17,660 nucleotides of DNA from Euryarchaeota archaeon UBA486 (GTDB lineage: Archaea > Thermoplasmatota > Poseidoniia > Poseidoniales > Poseidoniaceae), in the NCBI GenBank assembly GCA_002497765.1, contig DAET01000046.1:1-17660 (forward strand), given 5' to 3'. Below the pieces are notes generated by a model that was not told where the DNA came from, searched no databases, and was given only the letters and a program-made list of their open reading frames with translations. A program made the position numbers and the translations under genes. This document shows positions 1 through 7,929 of the stretch, in pieces (the stretch's first letter is position 1; the number at the start of each line of letters is the position of its first letter).

Positions 1-69
1 ATTCGAGTTGGCGACATTTTGATGCTCAAGGACACGGGCCGTGAAGCCCGCAAGCTGAACGCACGGTGA
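1..69 (+). CDS. rps28e: 30S ribosomal protein S28e, C-terminal end (5' partial)
   Basis: The window opens inside a reading frame whose 22 visible residues end in VGDILMLKDTGREARKLNAR, then TGA. Archaeal and eukaryotic S28e proteins end with a very similar VREGDILTLLESEREARRLR-type tail, so the identification is firm even though most of the gene is missing. S28e is a small OB-fold protein of the small ribosomal subunit near the mRNA exit. It stands directly before rpl24e, the usual archaeal order. Its stop codon lies inside the GGTGA Shine-Dalgarno site of rpl24e, which suggests translational coupling. Confidence 0.9.
   Translation: MRVGDILMLKDTGREARKLNAR
65..69 (+). promoter_or_regulatory. 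Shine-Dalgarno site of rpl24e, containing the rps28e stop codon
   Basis: GGTGA sits 5 nt before the ATG at 75 and matches the archaeal anti-SD. It decides the start in favour of ATG 75 (MPERR) over the in-frame GTG at 66. The last three bases are the rps28e stop. Confidence 0.75.
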
Positions 70-74
70 GAACA

Positions 75-266
75 ATGCCAGAACGACGAATTTGCAACTT
101 CACGGGCGAGGAGATCGAACCCGGTACCGGCATGATGTTTGTCCGCAAGGACGGCAGTGTTCTGTGGTTCAAGAGCAGCAAGGCTCGCAAGAACCAACTC
201 CAACTGAAGCGAAACGCTCGCAAGGTCAAGTGGACCCGCCATTACGTCAAGGGCGGCATCCAGTGA
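75..266 (+). CDS. rpl24e: 50S ribosomal protein L24e, zinc ligands mostly lost
   Basis: This 63-residue protein begins MPERRICNFTGEEIEPGTG and contains the family signature EPGTG-x-MFV-x-KDG followed by a basic K-R-N-x-R-K-V-K-W-T segment. It is a large-subunit ribosomal protein. The classic archaeal L24e binds zinc with C-x2-C and a second C-x3-C. Here only C7 remains: the others are T10, K33 and A37, so a zinc site is unlikely. As far as I recall, eukaryotic eL24 has also lost most of these cysteines and shows a similar N-terminal motif. Length is normal. An in-frame GTG at 66 is possible, but the SD spacing favours 75. It is the second gene of the S28e-L24e-Ndk-aIF5B cluster. Confidence 0.93.
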   Translation: MPERRICNFTGEEIEPGTGMMFVRKDGSVLWFKSSKARKNQLQLKRNARKVKWTRHYVKGGIQ

Positions 267-328
267 GTGCTTGAACAGCGCACAGCCTTACAGCAACGCC
301 CATAAACGGGTCACTTTTGGGTCGGCAT

Positions 329-333
329 GGTGA
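329..333 (+). promoter_or_regulatory. Shine-Dalgarno site of ndk
   Basis: GGTGA lies 5 nt before the ATG at 339. It overlaps the alternative upstream ATG at 327 and therefore supports METTYVMIKPDG as the true N-terminus, which also fits the family's usual start. Confidence 0.7.
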
Positions 334-338
334 ACACC

Positions 339-785
339 ATGGAAACGACCTATGTCATGATCAAACCCGACGGCGTGCAGCGAGGACTCATCAGCGAAAT
401 CATCGGCCGCTTTGAGCGAAAAGGCCTGAAACTGGTTGGTTTGAAAGCCATGGTACCCACCGAAGAAATCGCTCGATCTCACTACGACGTGCACAAAGAG
501 CGCCCGTTTTTCCCCGGCCTCATCAAATTCGTGACCTCGGGTCCCGTGGTTTGCATGGCGTGGGAGGGCGTGGAAGCCATTACCGTCGCTCGCAAACTCA
601 TCGGCGCCACCAACGGCCGTAACGCCGACCCCGGTACCATCCGTGGCGATTACGGCATGGACATGGGCTTCAACATGATTCACGGCTCTGACGCACCTGA
701 AACGGCCGAATTCGAACTGGGCCTCTGGTTCCCTGAGGGCTTGATGTCCTGGGAAAACACCATGGGCGCCTGGGTTTACGAGTGA
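339..785 (+). CDS. ndk: Nucleoside diphosphate kinase
   Basis: This cytoplasmic enzyme transfers the gamma phosphate of ATP to nucleoside diphosphates through a phospho-histidine, balancing the NTP and dNTP pools. The protein has 148 residues, typical for Ndk. It begins METTYVMIKPDGVQRGLI, the conserved first strand and nucleotide-contact region. It carries the active-site motif N-M-I-H-G-S-D with catalytic H115, and the Kpn-loop region around R-P-F-F-P-G-L. All hallmark residues are present. It lies 72 nt after rpl24e and 34 nt before infB, in the common archaeal translation cluster. The upstream ATG at 327 is less likely because the GGTGA at 329 fits the start at 339. Confidence 0.97.
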   Translation: METTYVMIKPDGVQRGLISEIIGRFERKGLKLVGLKAMVPTEEIARSHYDVHKERPFFPGLIKFVTSGPVVCMAWEGVEAITVARKLIGATNGRNADPGTIRGDYGMDMGFNMIHGSDAPETAEFELGLWFPEGLMSWENTMGAWVYE

Positions 786-810
786 AGCCTGATAACACCG
801 CAACATCAGT

Positions 811-815
811 GGTGA
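811..815 (+). promoter_or_regulatory. Shine-Dalgarno site of infB
   Basis: GGTGA lies 4 nt before the ATG at 820. Together with the sites before rpl24e and ndk it gives a consistent GGTGA-N4/5-ATG start rule for this operon. Confidence 0.75.
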
Positions 816-819
816 AACC

Positions 820-2748
820 ATGACCGACGAAGAGGTCGCCAACGCCGAAGAAGGCGACGAAGCACCTCGCGGGCACAACCGGCAACCGATCGTCTCGGTC
901 CTCGGCCACGTTGATCACGGAAAGACCAGTCTGCTCGACATGGTTCGCTCCATCGGAAGCCAGCGCCAAGCGAGCGTGATGGACAGGGAAGCCGGCGGCA
1001 TCACTCAGCACATCGGAGCCACCGAAGTTCCTGCCGATGTCCTCAACGAAACCTGTGCCGCCATGCTGGGCGGGAAGAACTTCAAGTCACCCGGCTTGTT
1101 GTTCATCGACACACCCGGACACCACTCCTTCGCCTCGCTTCGAAATCGAGGCGGCTCCGTGGCTGACATCGCCGTCTTGGTGGTTGACATCATGGAAGGC
1201 TTGCAGCCCCAGACCATCGAATCCCTCAACATCCTCAAAGAAACACGGACGCCCTTCGTTATCGCTGGAAACAAAGTCGACCGTTTGCACGGTTGGCGTT
1301 GCGAAGCTGGTCGCTCGTTCATCGAATCGTTCGGCGCACAACGCGAAGACGTCCAAGCGCTGTTTGAGGACCGCTACTGGAAGACGGTCGGGCAATTTTC
1401 CGAGCACGGGTTCAACCTCGAGCGCTACGATAAAATTCGGGATTTTCGACAAAACGTGGCACTCGTGCCCATGTCGGCCAAGGAAGGCGAAGGGCTCCAA
1501 GACCTCTTGGCCGTGACGGTGGGTCTGGCTGAACGTTTCCTCGAAGACCGGCTGACCGATACGCTCGGCGCTGCTCAGGGCACCGTGCTTGAGATGCGCG
1601 ACGAAGTCGGCATGGGCAAGACGATTGACGTCATCCTCTACCGAGGTGAACTGAGCGTGGGCGACACCGTCATGCTCGCCGGCCAAGACGGGCCCTTCAC
1701 GACCCACATCAAGGGCCTCAAGCGACCGCAAGGCATGGCTGAAATGCGGGACGCTGGCAAGCGCTGGGTCAATTTTGACACGGTTGAGGCCGCTTCGGGC
1801 GTGAAAATTGTGGCGCCAAAACTTGAGGCGACCATCGCCGGAACGACGCTCCATTTGGCCAACACCGACGAAGAAAAAGCGGCAGCCGAGGAAGCCATTC
1901 GAGAGGAGTGGCGAGCGATTTTCAACACCATGCCGGTGATGTGCTCATCGTGCAACGAAATTTTTGCTCGCCAAGCGTTCGGTGAGCACACCGCCTCCGG
2001 CCCGTGCCGAGGAGCAGAAGAAGACCGCACGGGCGTGGTCATCAAAGCCGACACGGTCGGCGGGCTGGAAGCCCTGGCGTTTGAGTTGCACCAGCGCAAC
2101 ATTCCCGTCCGTCAGGCCACGGTCGGCCCGGTGAACAAGAAGGACATCTTGATGGCGAAATCGGCAGCCGATCCGCTCCAACAGGTGATTCTTGGGTTTT
2201 CCACGAAGGCCAACACCAGCGATGTCGCTCAACAACTTGAGGACGACGGTGGCGAGGTCAAATTCATCTCCGGACCCATCATCTATCACATCATGGACGC
2301 CTTTGAGGAATGGCAGGAAGCCACCAAAGCTGCCATCGAAGAAGAACAGCGAGAATCCATCGTCTACCCCGGGAAGGTGCTCTACCTCAAAGACCACACC
2401 TTCCGCGCCAAAGGACCGGCCATCGTCGGCATGCGCGTGCTGGGCGGTCGTATCCATGTGGGTCAGCGCCTCATGAAGTTGGACGGTACGCCCGTCGGCC
2501 AGGTCAAGAGCCTGCGCACCCGTTCCAGTGAGGATGTCAAAGAGGCCATGCAAGGCGAAGAGATCGCCGTGGCCGTCCAAGGGCCCACCGTGGGTCGCCA
2601 CATCGAGGAGTTGGACGAATTCTATGTCGACGTCCCTGAGCGCCACGTCAAGCGGCTGAAGAAAGCCGACCTTTCGCCCGTTGAAGAAGAGATTCTTGCG
2701 GAGATCGTGGCGCTTCACCGAAAAGACAACCATTTCTGGGGCCGTTAG
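820..2748 (+). CDS. infB: Translation initiation factor aIF5B (IF-2 family GTPase)
   Basis: This GTPase promotes subunit joining and positions initiator tRNA during translation initiation. All five G motifs are present: G1 GHVDHGKT (about residues 30-37), G2 GGITQHIGA, G3 DTPGHHSF, G4 NKVD and G5 SAKEGEGL. Domain II follows, then domain III beginning near GVVIKADTVGGLEAL, and a helical C-terminal domain IV ending near W-G-R. At 642 residues it is somewhat longer than typical archaeal aIF5B of about 600. Part of the excess is a short acidic N-terminus. Another part is an insertion before domain III with C375-x2-C378-x11-H390-x5-C396, a plausible zinc knuckle. No intein is visible. The start is fixed by GGTGA at 811. 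It is the last gene of the translation cluster. Confidence 0.97.
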   Translation: MTDEEVANAEEGDEAPRGHNRQPIVSVLGHVDHGKTSLLDMVRSIGSQRQASVMDREAGGITQHIGATEVPADVLNETCAAMLGGKNFKSPGLLFIDTPGHHSFASLRNRGGSVADIAVLVVDIMEGLQPQTIESLNILKETRTPFVIAGNKVDRLHGWRCEAGRSFIESFGAQREDVQALFEDRYWKTVGQFSEHGFNLERYDKIRDFRQNVALVPMSAKEGEGLQDLLAVTVGLAERFLEDRLTDTLGAAQGTVLEMRDEVGMGKTIDVILYRGELSVGDTVMLAGQDGPFTTHIKGLKRPQGMAEMRDAGKRWVNFDTVEAASGVKIVAPKLEATIAGTTLHLANTDEEKAAAEEAIREEWRAIFNTMPVMCSSCNEIFARQAFGEHTASGPCRGAEEDRTGVVIKADTVGGLEALAFELHQRNIPVRQATVGPVNKKDILMAKSAADPLQQVILGFSTKANTSDVAQQLEDDGGEVKFISGPIIYHIMDAFEEWQEATKAAIEEEQRESIVYPGKVLYLKDHTFRAKGPAIVGMRVLGGRIHVGQRLMKLDGTPVGQVKSLRTRSSEDVKEAMQGEEIAVAVQGPTVGRHIEELDEFYVDVPERHVKRLKKADLSPVEEEILAEIVALHRKDNHFWGR

Positions 2749-2778
2749 GCGCCCTGCGCAATGATGTTCGGATGAGCA

Positions 2779-2783
2779 TTTTT
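2779..2783 (+). terminator. Possible oligo-T terminator after infB
   Basis: A run of five T residues lies 31 nt after the infB stop and just before the next promoter-like element. Archaeal RNA polymerase terminates at T-rich tracts, but five T is short and no convincing stem is seen, so this is weak. Confidence 0.25.
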
Positions 2784-2802
2784 GATAGAGAAAGCGCGCA
2801 CA

Positions 2803-2811
2803 TTCATATAA
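2803..2811 (+). promoter_or_regulatory. TATA-like promoter element before the MoxR gene
   Basis: TTCATATAA is an AT-rich island in otherwise GC-rich sequence, 40-48 nt before the ATG at 2851. A start site about 25 nt downstream would leave a short 5' leader that includes the GAGGT Shine-Dalgarno site at 2840-2844. It would also exclude translation from the upstream ATG at 2815. Confidence 0.5.
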
Positions 2812-2850
2812 GATATGAGCAGACATTCTTCCTGCGAACGAGGTCTTGTC

Positions 2851-3852
<1,002 letters not shown>

Positions 3853-3922
3853 TGCGTGGGTGTTTGATGCCTGCATTGAAAGGGGAGGTCCTTCCTGCTG
3901 AAGACGCCGGAGGTTGGACACC

Positions 3923-4882
3923 ATGAACCCCTACAAAATGGTCATCGCTGTTGCGAACCAGAAAGGAGGGTGCGCCAAAACCACCACGGCCGTCAACGTG
4001 GCCGCCGCCCTGGCCAAGGGGTCACGTCGCCAAGGCTTGCCCCCCGCGAAGGTGCTGCTGATCGATTTGGACCCTCAGGGAAATTGTGCCACCTCGTTCG
4101 GTCTTGAAAAGAAGAAGATCAAGAAAACGGTGTACGACTTGCTGACCAACGATTCCGGTGAAGACCTCCCGTTGATGGAGGAGTACCTCATTCCACCCGA
4201 AGAAATCACCAAGGCTATGCGAGAAGCTTGGAGCAACCGAAACGGCGGCAAGAAGGTCCCAGACACCATCGATGCCGGCCACCTTTGGATCCTCCCCAGC
4301 GACATCCACCTTTCCGGCGCAGAAATTGAACTTAGCCACAAAATCGGCCGTGAAACTCGCTTGCAGGAAGCCTTGCTGCCCATCATGGACGAGTTTGACT
4401 ACATCATCATCGATACCCCACCCTCACTGGGCCTGCTCTCCATCAACGCCATGTGCGCTGCGAACTGGGTGATGGTGCCCGTACAGGCGGAGTATTATGC
4501 CCTTGAGGGCTTCAGCATGCTAATGAATTCGATCAAGATGATTCAGCGCCGCATCAACCGTAACCTGAAGATCTTCGGCATCGTCATGACGATGGTGGAC
4601 GGGCGCTCCAAATTGAGCACCTATGTGTGCGACCAGGTCAACAAGAAAATGCCAAACAAACTGTTCAACACCACCGTCCGACGGTTGGCCAAGGTCGCTG
4701 AAGCGCCTTGGAGTGGTGCACCCACGGTGATCCTCAACAAACCCACCAACTCAGGGGCTGGCGCAGGCAGCCTCGAGTATTGGACGCTCGCCAAGGAAGT
4801 GCACCAGCGCGTGCAAGAAGTCCGTCGAGAGTTCGGCGTGGTTGAGGAATCTCGTTTGAGGCGGGAGCGCACCATCCGTTGA
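3923..4882 (+). CDS. ParA/Soj-family partition ATPase
   Basis: This is a cytoplasmic P-loop ATPase of the ParA/MinD superfamily. Such proteins usually segregate DNA or position cargo with a DNA-binding partner. The 319-residue protein starts MNPYKMVIAVANQKGGCAKTT. Its deviant Walker A (residues 14-21) keeps the signature lysine, but Ala replaces the usual glycine before the second lysine. The A' motif is LLIDLDPQGNCATSFG, and Walker B is YIIIDTPPSLGLLS. Both are typical of Soj rather than MinD, and there is no C-terminal amphipathic membrane helix. GGAGGT at 3909-3914 lies 8 nt before ATG 3923; a TTG at 3914 is less likely. The next gene encodes a ribbon-helix-helix protein, a common kind of ParA partner, so a partition-like pair is inferred. 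Chromosomal or other cargo cannot be decided from the sequence. Confidence 0.92.
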   Translation: MNPYKMVIAVANQKGGCAKTTTAVNVAAALAKGSRRQGLPPAKVLLIDLDPQGNCATSFGLEKKKIKKTVYDLLTNDSGEDLPLMEEYLIPPEEITKAMREAWSNRNGGKKVPDTIDAGHLWILPSDIHLSGAEIELSHKIGRETRLQEALLPIMDEFDYIIIDTPPSLGLLSINAMCAANWVMVPVQAEYYALEGFSMLMNSIKMIQRRINRNLKIFGIVMTMVDGRSKLSTYVCDQVNKKMPNKLFNTTVRRLAKVAEAPWSGAPTVILNKPTNSGAGAGSLEYWTLAKEVHQRVQEVRREFGVVEESRLRRERTIR

Positions 4883-4983
4883 GGTTTGGTGACCCGGTTT
4901 TCGTGGCAAAACGAGCGTTCTGAACCCACAACCTTTCGCATGGGTTAAGTATGGGCCGAGGCCCAACGCAAGCAGGGATTGAC

Positions 4984-5226
4984 ATGACAGGCGAAGGAAT
5001 GACCTCGGTCAGCGTGAGTTATGAGATTCGACGTCAGTTGAACACACTGCGAACCACGGGTGGCCATCGTAGCGTCAACGAATTGCTGGCTGAGATGATT
5101 CGCACGCACAAGATGCTCAAGATGAAGGGAGAAATCGACACCCTTCGAGAACGCATGAAGATGGCCGTGGACGTCGATGTCGAACACCTTGCTGAACGCC
5201 TCAACATGGCGCCCTTCCCGGTGTGA
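4984..5226 (+). CDS. Ribbon-helix-helix (CopG/Arc-type) DNA-binding protein
   Basis: This 80-residue protein has a short strand T-S-V-S-V-S-Y-E-I, then a helix R-R-Q-L-N-T-L-R, a turn T-T-G-G-H-R, and a second helix S-V-N-E-L-L-A-E-M-I-R. That is the pattern of a ribbon-helix-helix domain, in which a strand pair from a dimer reads the DNA major groove. A charged helical tail (about residues 38-72) may extend the dimer. It begins 101 nt after the parA-like gene and is probably its centromere-binding or regulatory partner. This follows the pattern of plasmid ParA-RHH systems and is an inference. Starts are uncertain: ATG 4951 would add 11 residues, and ATG 4999 is also possible. The GGTTAAGTAT around 4943-4952 could be a promoter. 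Confidence 0.75.
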   Translation: MTGEGMTSVSVSYEIRRQLNTLRTTGGHRSVNELLAEMIRTHKMLKMKGEIDTLRERMKMAVDVDVEHLAERLNMAPFPV

Positions 5227-5232
5227 TGCTCC

Positions 5233-5487
5233 ATGATGTCATGGCGCCCACCTGCCTATCGCTTCGGTGCGAAGGACTTGGTCAAGGCGCTGTGCAGCGA
5301 TGAAACCGATCAGTCCAAACTGCTGATGGCAGCGGTGCTGGGCAAAGTGGAACTCTTTGCTGATTCCACGGCGTGGAATGGCTTCCTGTGGCTGGTCATG
5401 AACACCTGCAAGGTGGAAGGAACACCGCTCTATACCGGCGTTGAACTCGGTGCACTGAAAGCCAGTTTGCCCATCGTTTGGCGTTAA
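5233..5487 (+). CDS. Small protein of unknown function downstream of the RHH gene
   Basis: I do not recognise this 84-residue protein. It starts 6 nt after the RHH stop, with a GGTG at 5220-5223 that could serve as its Shine-Dalgarno site, so it is likely co-transcribed with the ParA-like and RHH genes. It contains a soluble-looking mixture of short helices, including a segment around LLMAAVLGKVELF and an aromatic stretch WNGFLWLVMNTC, with two cysteines and no clear motif. It has no signal peptide. Its TAA stop overlaps the TAA of the convergent surface-protein gene within the palindrome TTAA. The close operon spacing supports reality, but the opposite strand is also open over part of it, so confidence is moderate. 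Confidence 0.6.
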   Translation: MMSWRPPAYRFGAKDLVKALCSDETDQSKLLMAAVLGKVELFADSTAWNGFLWLVMNTCKVEGTPLYTGVELGALKASLPIVWR

Positions 5488-7907
5488 TTCTTCCCGTACT
5501 TGGCCAACCACTCATGGCCGTACCAACGCCACTGGTCCATCGTCCAACCGTCTGGGAGTCCGCCTTCGGGAAGTGGCGGGGCCTCGGCTGGCATTGCCGG
5601 TGTTTCATCGACTGGCTCGGGTGTTGGTTCTGCACCAACCCCGGCGATGGCTTCCATGCTTTCTTCCTCGTAAGTCATGCTATCGGCTTCGGCAGGCGCA
5701 TCATCGCTCTTGATCGCCATGTCATCAAAGCCGTCATCTTCTGTGAAGTCGAGTTGGACCACGTCGTCGTCCCACGAAGCATCAGCAATGATACCTCCGT
5801 CGGCCGACATACCACCACGCCCTTCCAGCGCCTCGAGTGAGGCATTGGTGGATGCGCCAGGTGCTACGCCACCGTATTCTTTGTTGGTGGCCGCCATCTT
5901 TCGACGATTCATGATGAACGCCACGCCGAGAATGAGGGCTGTCAAGCCAACAAAGGCCACGAGGCCCACCATGATGACTTGGTTCAGCGTGTCCTCGTCC
6001 ACCAAGGTTTCACTGTTGCCTCCTGGGTTCTCGTTCTTTGTGGTGTTCCAAGCGTTGTAGCCCAACACCAAGGTGCCTTCCTCAACGTTGCTGAGGTAGG
6101 CCTGGTAGGCGGGGTCGTTCCATCCCATGCAGGCTTCTGAAGTGTCGTTTTTGTCGTTGAGGCAGTGGTCCTGTTCAGTTTGGATGAAGCCCTTGGTGTC
6201 GTCGTAATCCGAGTTGGACCCAACCCCGTCGCCGTCGCCGTCGAAGTGTTCGTTGGGGTCGATGTCCATCAGGGGCGATTCGGTGCGGTCAACCCAACCA
6301 TCGCCGTCCTCATCAAGGCAGCCAAAGGACGGAATGGCGACGTAGCCTGTGGTGCTGTTCGCATCTACGCTCACCGCCTTGGTGGAAGTGCCAAATTCCC
6401 ACGGGCAAGAATCCGGGCTCTGACCGTCACTGGCGTCTCCATAGCCATCTCCGTCCCCGTCCAGCCATTGGGTGGGATTGTTGGGCAGGGCGTCAGCACC
6501 GTCGTCCACGGTCCAGTTCTCGTCCGGATTGGAGTACCCGTCAAGGTCGCTGTCCGGGCAGCCGTAGCGATCCAAACTGGAAAAGGCGTTTACAGTCGGG
6601 CAACTGTCGGGCTTGAACCCGTCAGGGTTGTCGCCGTAGCCGTCTCGATCGGTGTCAGCCCACTGCGTTGACTCTTCTGGATACACGTCGCCGTCTTGCC
6701 CGTTGGTGTTGTCGCCGTAGCCGTCGCCATCGGCGTCGGCCCACTGGTCAGCGTTGTTGGGAAACAGGTCAGGGTTGTCGCCGGCCACGTTGTCGCCGTA
6801 GCCGTCGCCATCGGTGTCGACCCATTGCGTCTCATCGTTGGGGAAGGCGTCGGGCTGGTTGCCAGCTGGGTTGTCGCCGTAGCCGTCGCCGTCTTCGTCT
6901 TCGGTCTGCGTCGCGTCGTTAGGGAAGGCGTCCCTGAGGTCGTTAACGCCGTCCTGGTCGCTGTCCATGTCAAAGTAGCGGAGGGTGGTCTTGGTGGGGA
7001 AGGTGCCAATCGCAAAGAATTGGCCCGTGAATTCTGGAACCACATCGATGATGTCGCCCGATGCGGTGAAGGTCTCGAGGACGGTGAAATTGGTTTGGTC
7101 GATGAAGGACACACGACCTTGCTTTGCTCCAACGACGTACATGTCGCCGGCCTCTCCGATGAAGGTGGTCTGTTTTGTGTGGCCGAGGGAAAGGCTGGAA
7201 GACGCCCATGTTTCGGTGTTGTAGTGGTACACGGTCCCTCCGGTGGTGCCTGCCAGCATCGTGGTGTTGTCAACTTCACGAAGACTGGAAACGATGCCGT
7301 TGGGTTCGGTCAGGGTGGTGGACAGTGTTCCGTCGGTGTTGTGAATGTAGATGTTCTTGTTGTAGGAGGCGATGGCCAAGCGGCCGTCGTGCAAGATTTC
7401 AAACGCAGAAATACCTGAAGAAACCGTTGTGCTGCTCACACCGGTGAACCCTGAGGTATCGTACTGGTCGGCACGTCGCTTGCCAGCAAAAAAGGCCAAC
7501 CAAAGGTCGCCTTCCTGATCGAGCACAGCATCGTCAACGGGATCGGGTGAGGAAATGTTCCAGTAAATCGACTGGGTGCTCATCTGAACGACATAGGCTC
7601 CATCATCGTGGGCCACCGAAACCAACTCCTGAGCGTCGTCGACCCGAGCGTTGTTGGCGCTGACGTCCAAGAACACGGTCCACTGCGTTGAGAGCACACC
7701 ATTGCTGAAGCTGTTCACACTCACGTTTCCTTGATTGTCAACCGTGAGGACGCTACCGTCGTTCAGCGTGGTGAAGAGGACCAAGGGTCGGTCGAGGCTG
7801 TCGGTTTCTCCGCCGTCGGTCAACAGCGAGAGGTCGCCAGCAGCAGAACCAACGGCGCATTGAGCGCTTAGCAAGAACACCATGAACATCGCAAGCCATC
7901 GGTTCAT
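5484..7907 (-). CDS. Membrane-anchored surface protein with propeller-like domain and calcium-type D-rich repeats
   Basis: The 807-residue protein starts MNRWLAMFMVFLLSAQC, a signal peptide with cleavage probably near G-S-A-A-G. Residues of about 25-310 form strand-rich repeats with D-G-x-L and G-T-x-G-G-T-V-Y patterns, suggesting a beta-propeller. Residues of about 314-576 carry thrombospondin-3/EF-type loops of the form D-x-D-G-D-G-Y-G-D-N, expected to bind calcium. Four of them sit in exact 27-residue register. A membrane segment follows (about 645-668, VGLVAFVGLTALILGVAFIM) with a basic N-R-R-K stop. The tail is acidic and proline-rich and ends in WTMDQWRWYGHEWLAKYG. The topology is therefore outside, one membrane pass, inside tail. 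The start at 7949 would put 14 residues before the signal peptide and is disfavoured by the TATA-like box at 7930-7937. The ligand and role are unknown. Confidence 0.85.
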   Translation of the reverse strand: MNRWLAMFMVFLLSAQCAVGSAAGDLSLLTDGGETDSLDRPLVLFTTLNDGSVLTVDNQGNVSVNSFSNGVLSTQWTVFLDVSANNARVDDAQELVSVAHDDGAYVVQMSTQSIYWNISSPDPVDDAVLDQEGDLWLAFFAGKRRADQYDTSGFTGVSSTTVSSGISAFEILHDGRLAIASYNKNIYIHNTDGTLSTTLTEPNGIVSSLREVDNTTMLAGTTGGTVYHYNTETWASSSLSLGHTKQTTFIGEAGDMYVVGAKQGRVSFIDQTNFTVLETFTASGDIIDVVPEFTGQFFAIGTFPTKTTLRYFDMDSDQDGVNDLRDAFPNDATQTEDEDGDGYGDNPAGNQPDAFPNDETQWVDTDGDGYGDNVAGDNPDLFPNNADQWADADGDGYGDNTNGQDGDVYPEESTQWADTDRDGYGDNPDGFKPDSCPTVNAFSSLDRYGCPDSDLDGYSNPDENWTVDDGADALPNNPTQWLDGDGDGYGDASDGQSPDSCPWEFGTSTKAVSVDANSTTGYVAIPSFGCLDEDGDGWVDRTESPLMDIDPNEHFDGDGDGVGSNSDYDDTKGFIQTEQDHCLNDKNDTSEACMGWNDPAYQAYLSNVEEGTLVLGYNAWNTTKNENPGGNSETLVDEDTLNQVIMVGLVAFVGLTALILGVAFIMNRRKMAATNKEYGGVAPGASTNASLEALEGRGGMSADGGIIADASWDDDVVQLDFTEDDGFDDMAIKSDDAPAEADSMTYEEESMEAIAGVGAEPTPEPVDETPAMPAEAPPLPEGGLPDGWTMDQWRWYGHEWLAKYGKN
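6585..6908 (-). repeat. Four tandem 81-bp repeats encoding calcium-type D-rich units
   Basis: Units run 6908-6828, 6827-6747, 6746-6666 and 6665-6585 on the minus strand. Each begins with a Gln codon, usually followed by Trp, and includes the conserved core GGCGACGGCTACGGCGAC or a close variant. The core recurs at exactly 81-nt steps (plus-strand anchors 6631, 6712, 6793 and 6874). A diverged extra copy starts at 6470. The encoded unit is 27 residues: Q-W-x-D-x-D-G-D-G-Y-G-D-N-x(5)-D-x(2)-P. Confidence 0.9.
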
Positions 7908-7929
7908 GAGACAAGCGATGCCCTCGTTA

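Noticed and set aside
288..878. A 196-codon minus-strand open frame over ndk
   Set aside because: Ndk on the plus strand is full-length with its active site; the antisense frame has no support.
3923..5226. The ParA-RHH pair considered as part of an integrated plasmid or virus
   Set aside because: No integrase, replication protein, att-like repeats or tRNA is visible, and flanking genes and base composition are uniform with the core genome.
6585..6908. Regular repeats considered as a CRISPR array
   Set aside because: Units are 81 bp with no variable spacers, lie in frame within a coding sequence and encode D-rich loops.
6165..7418. Plus-strand frames with V-A-V-A-V repeats opposite the surface-protein gene
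   Set aside because: They are the mirror of the tandem D-G-D-G-Y-G-D codons, and the apparent repeat protein is an artefact of the minus-strand repeat.
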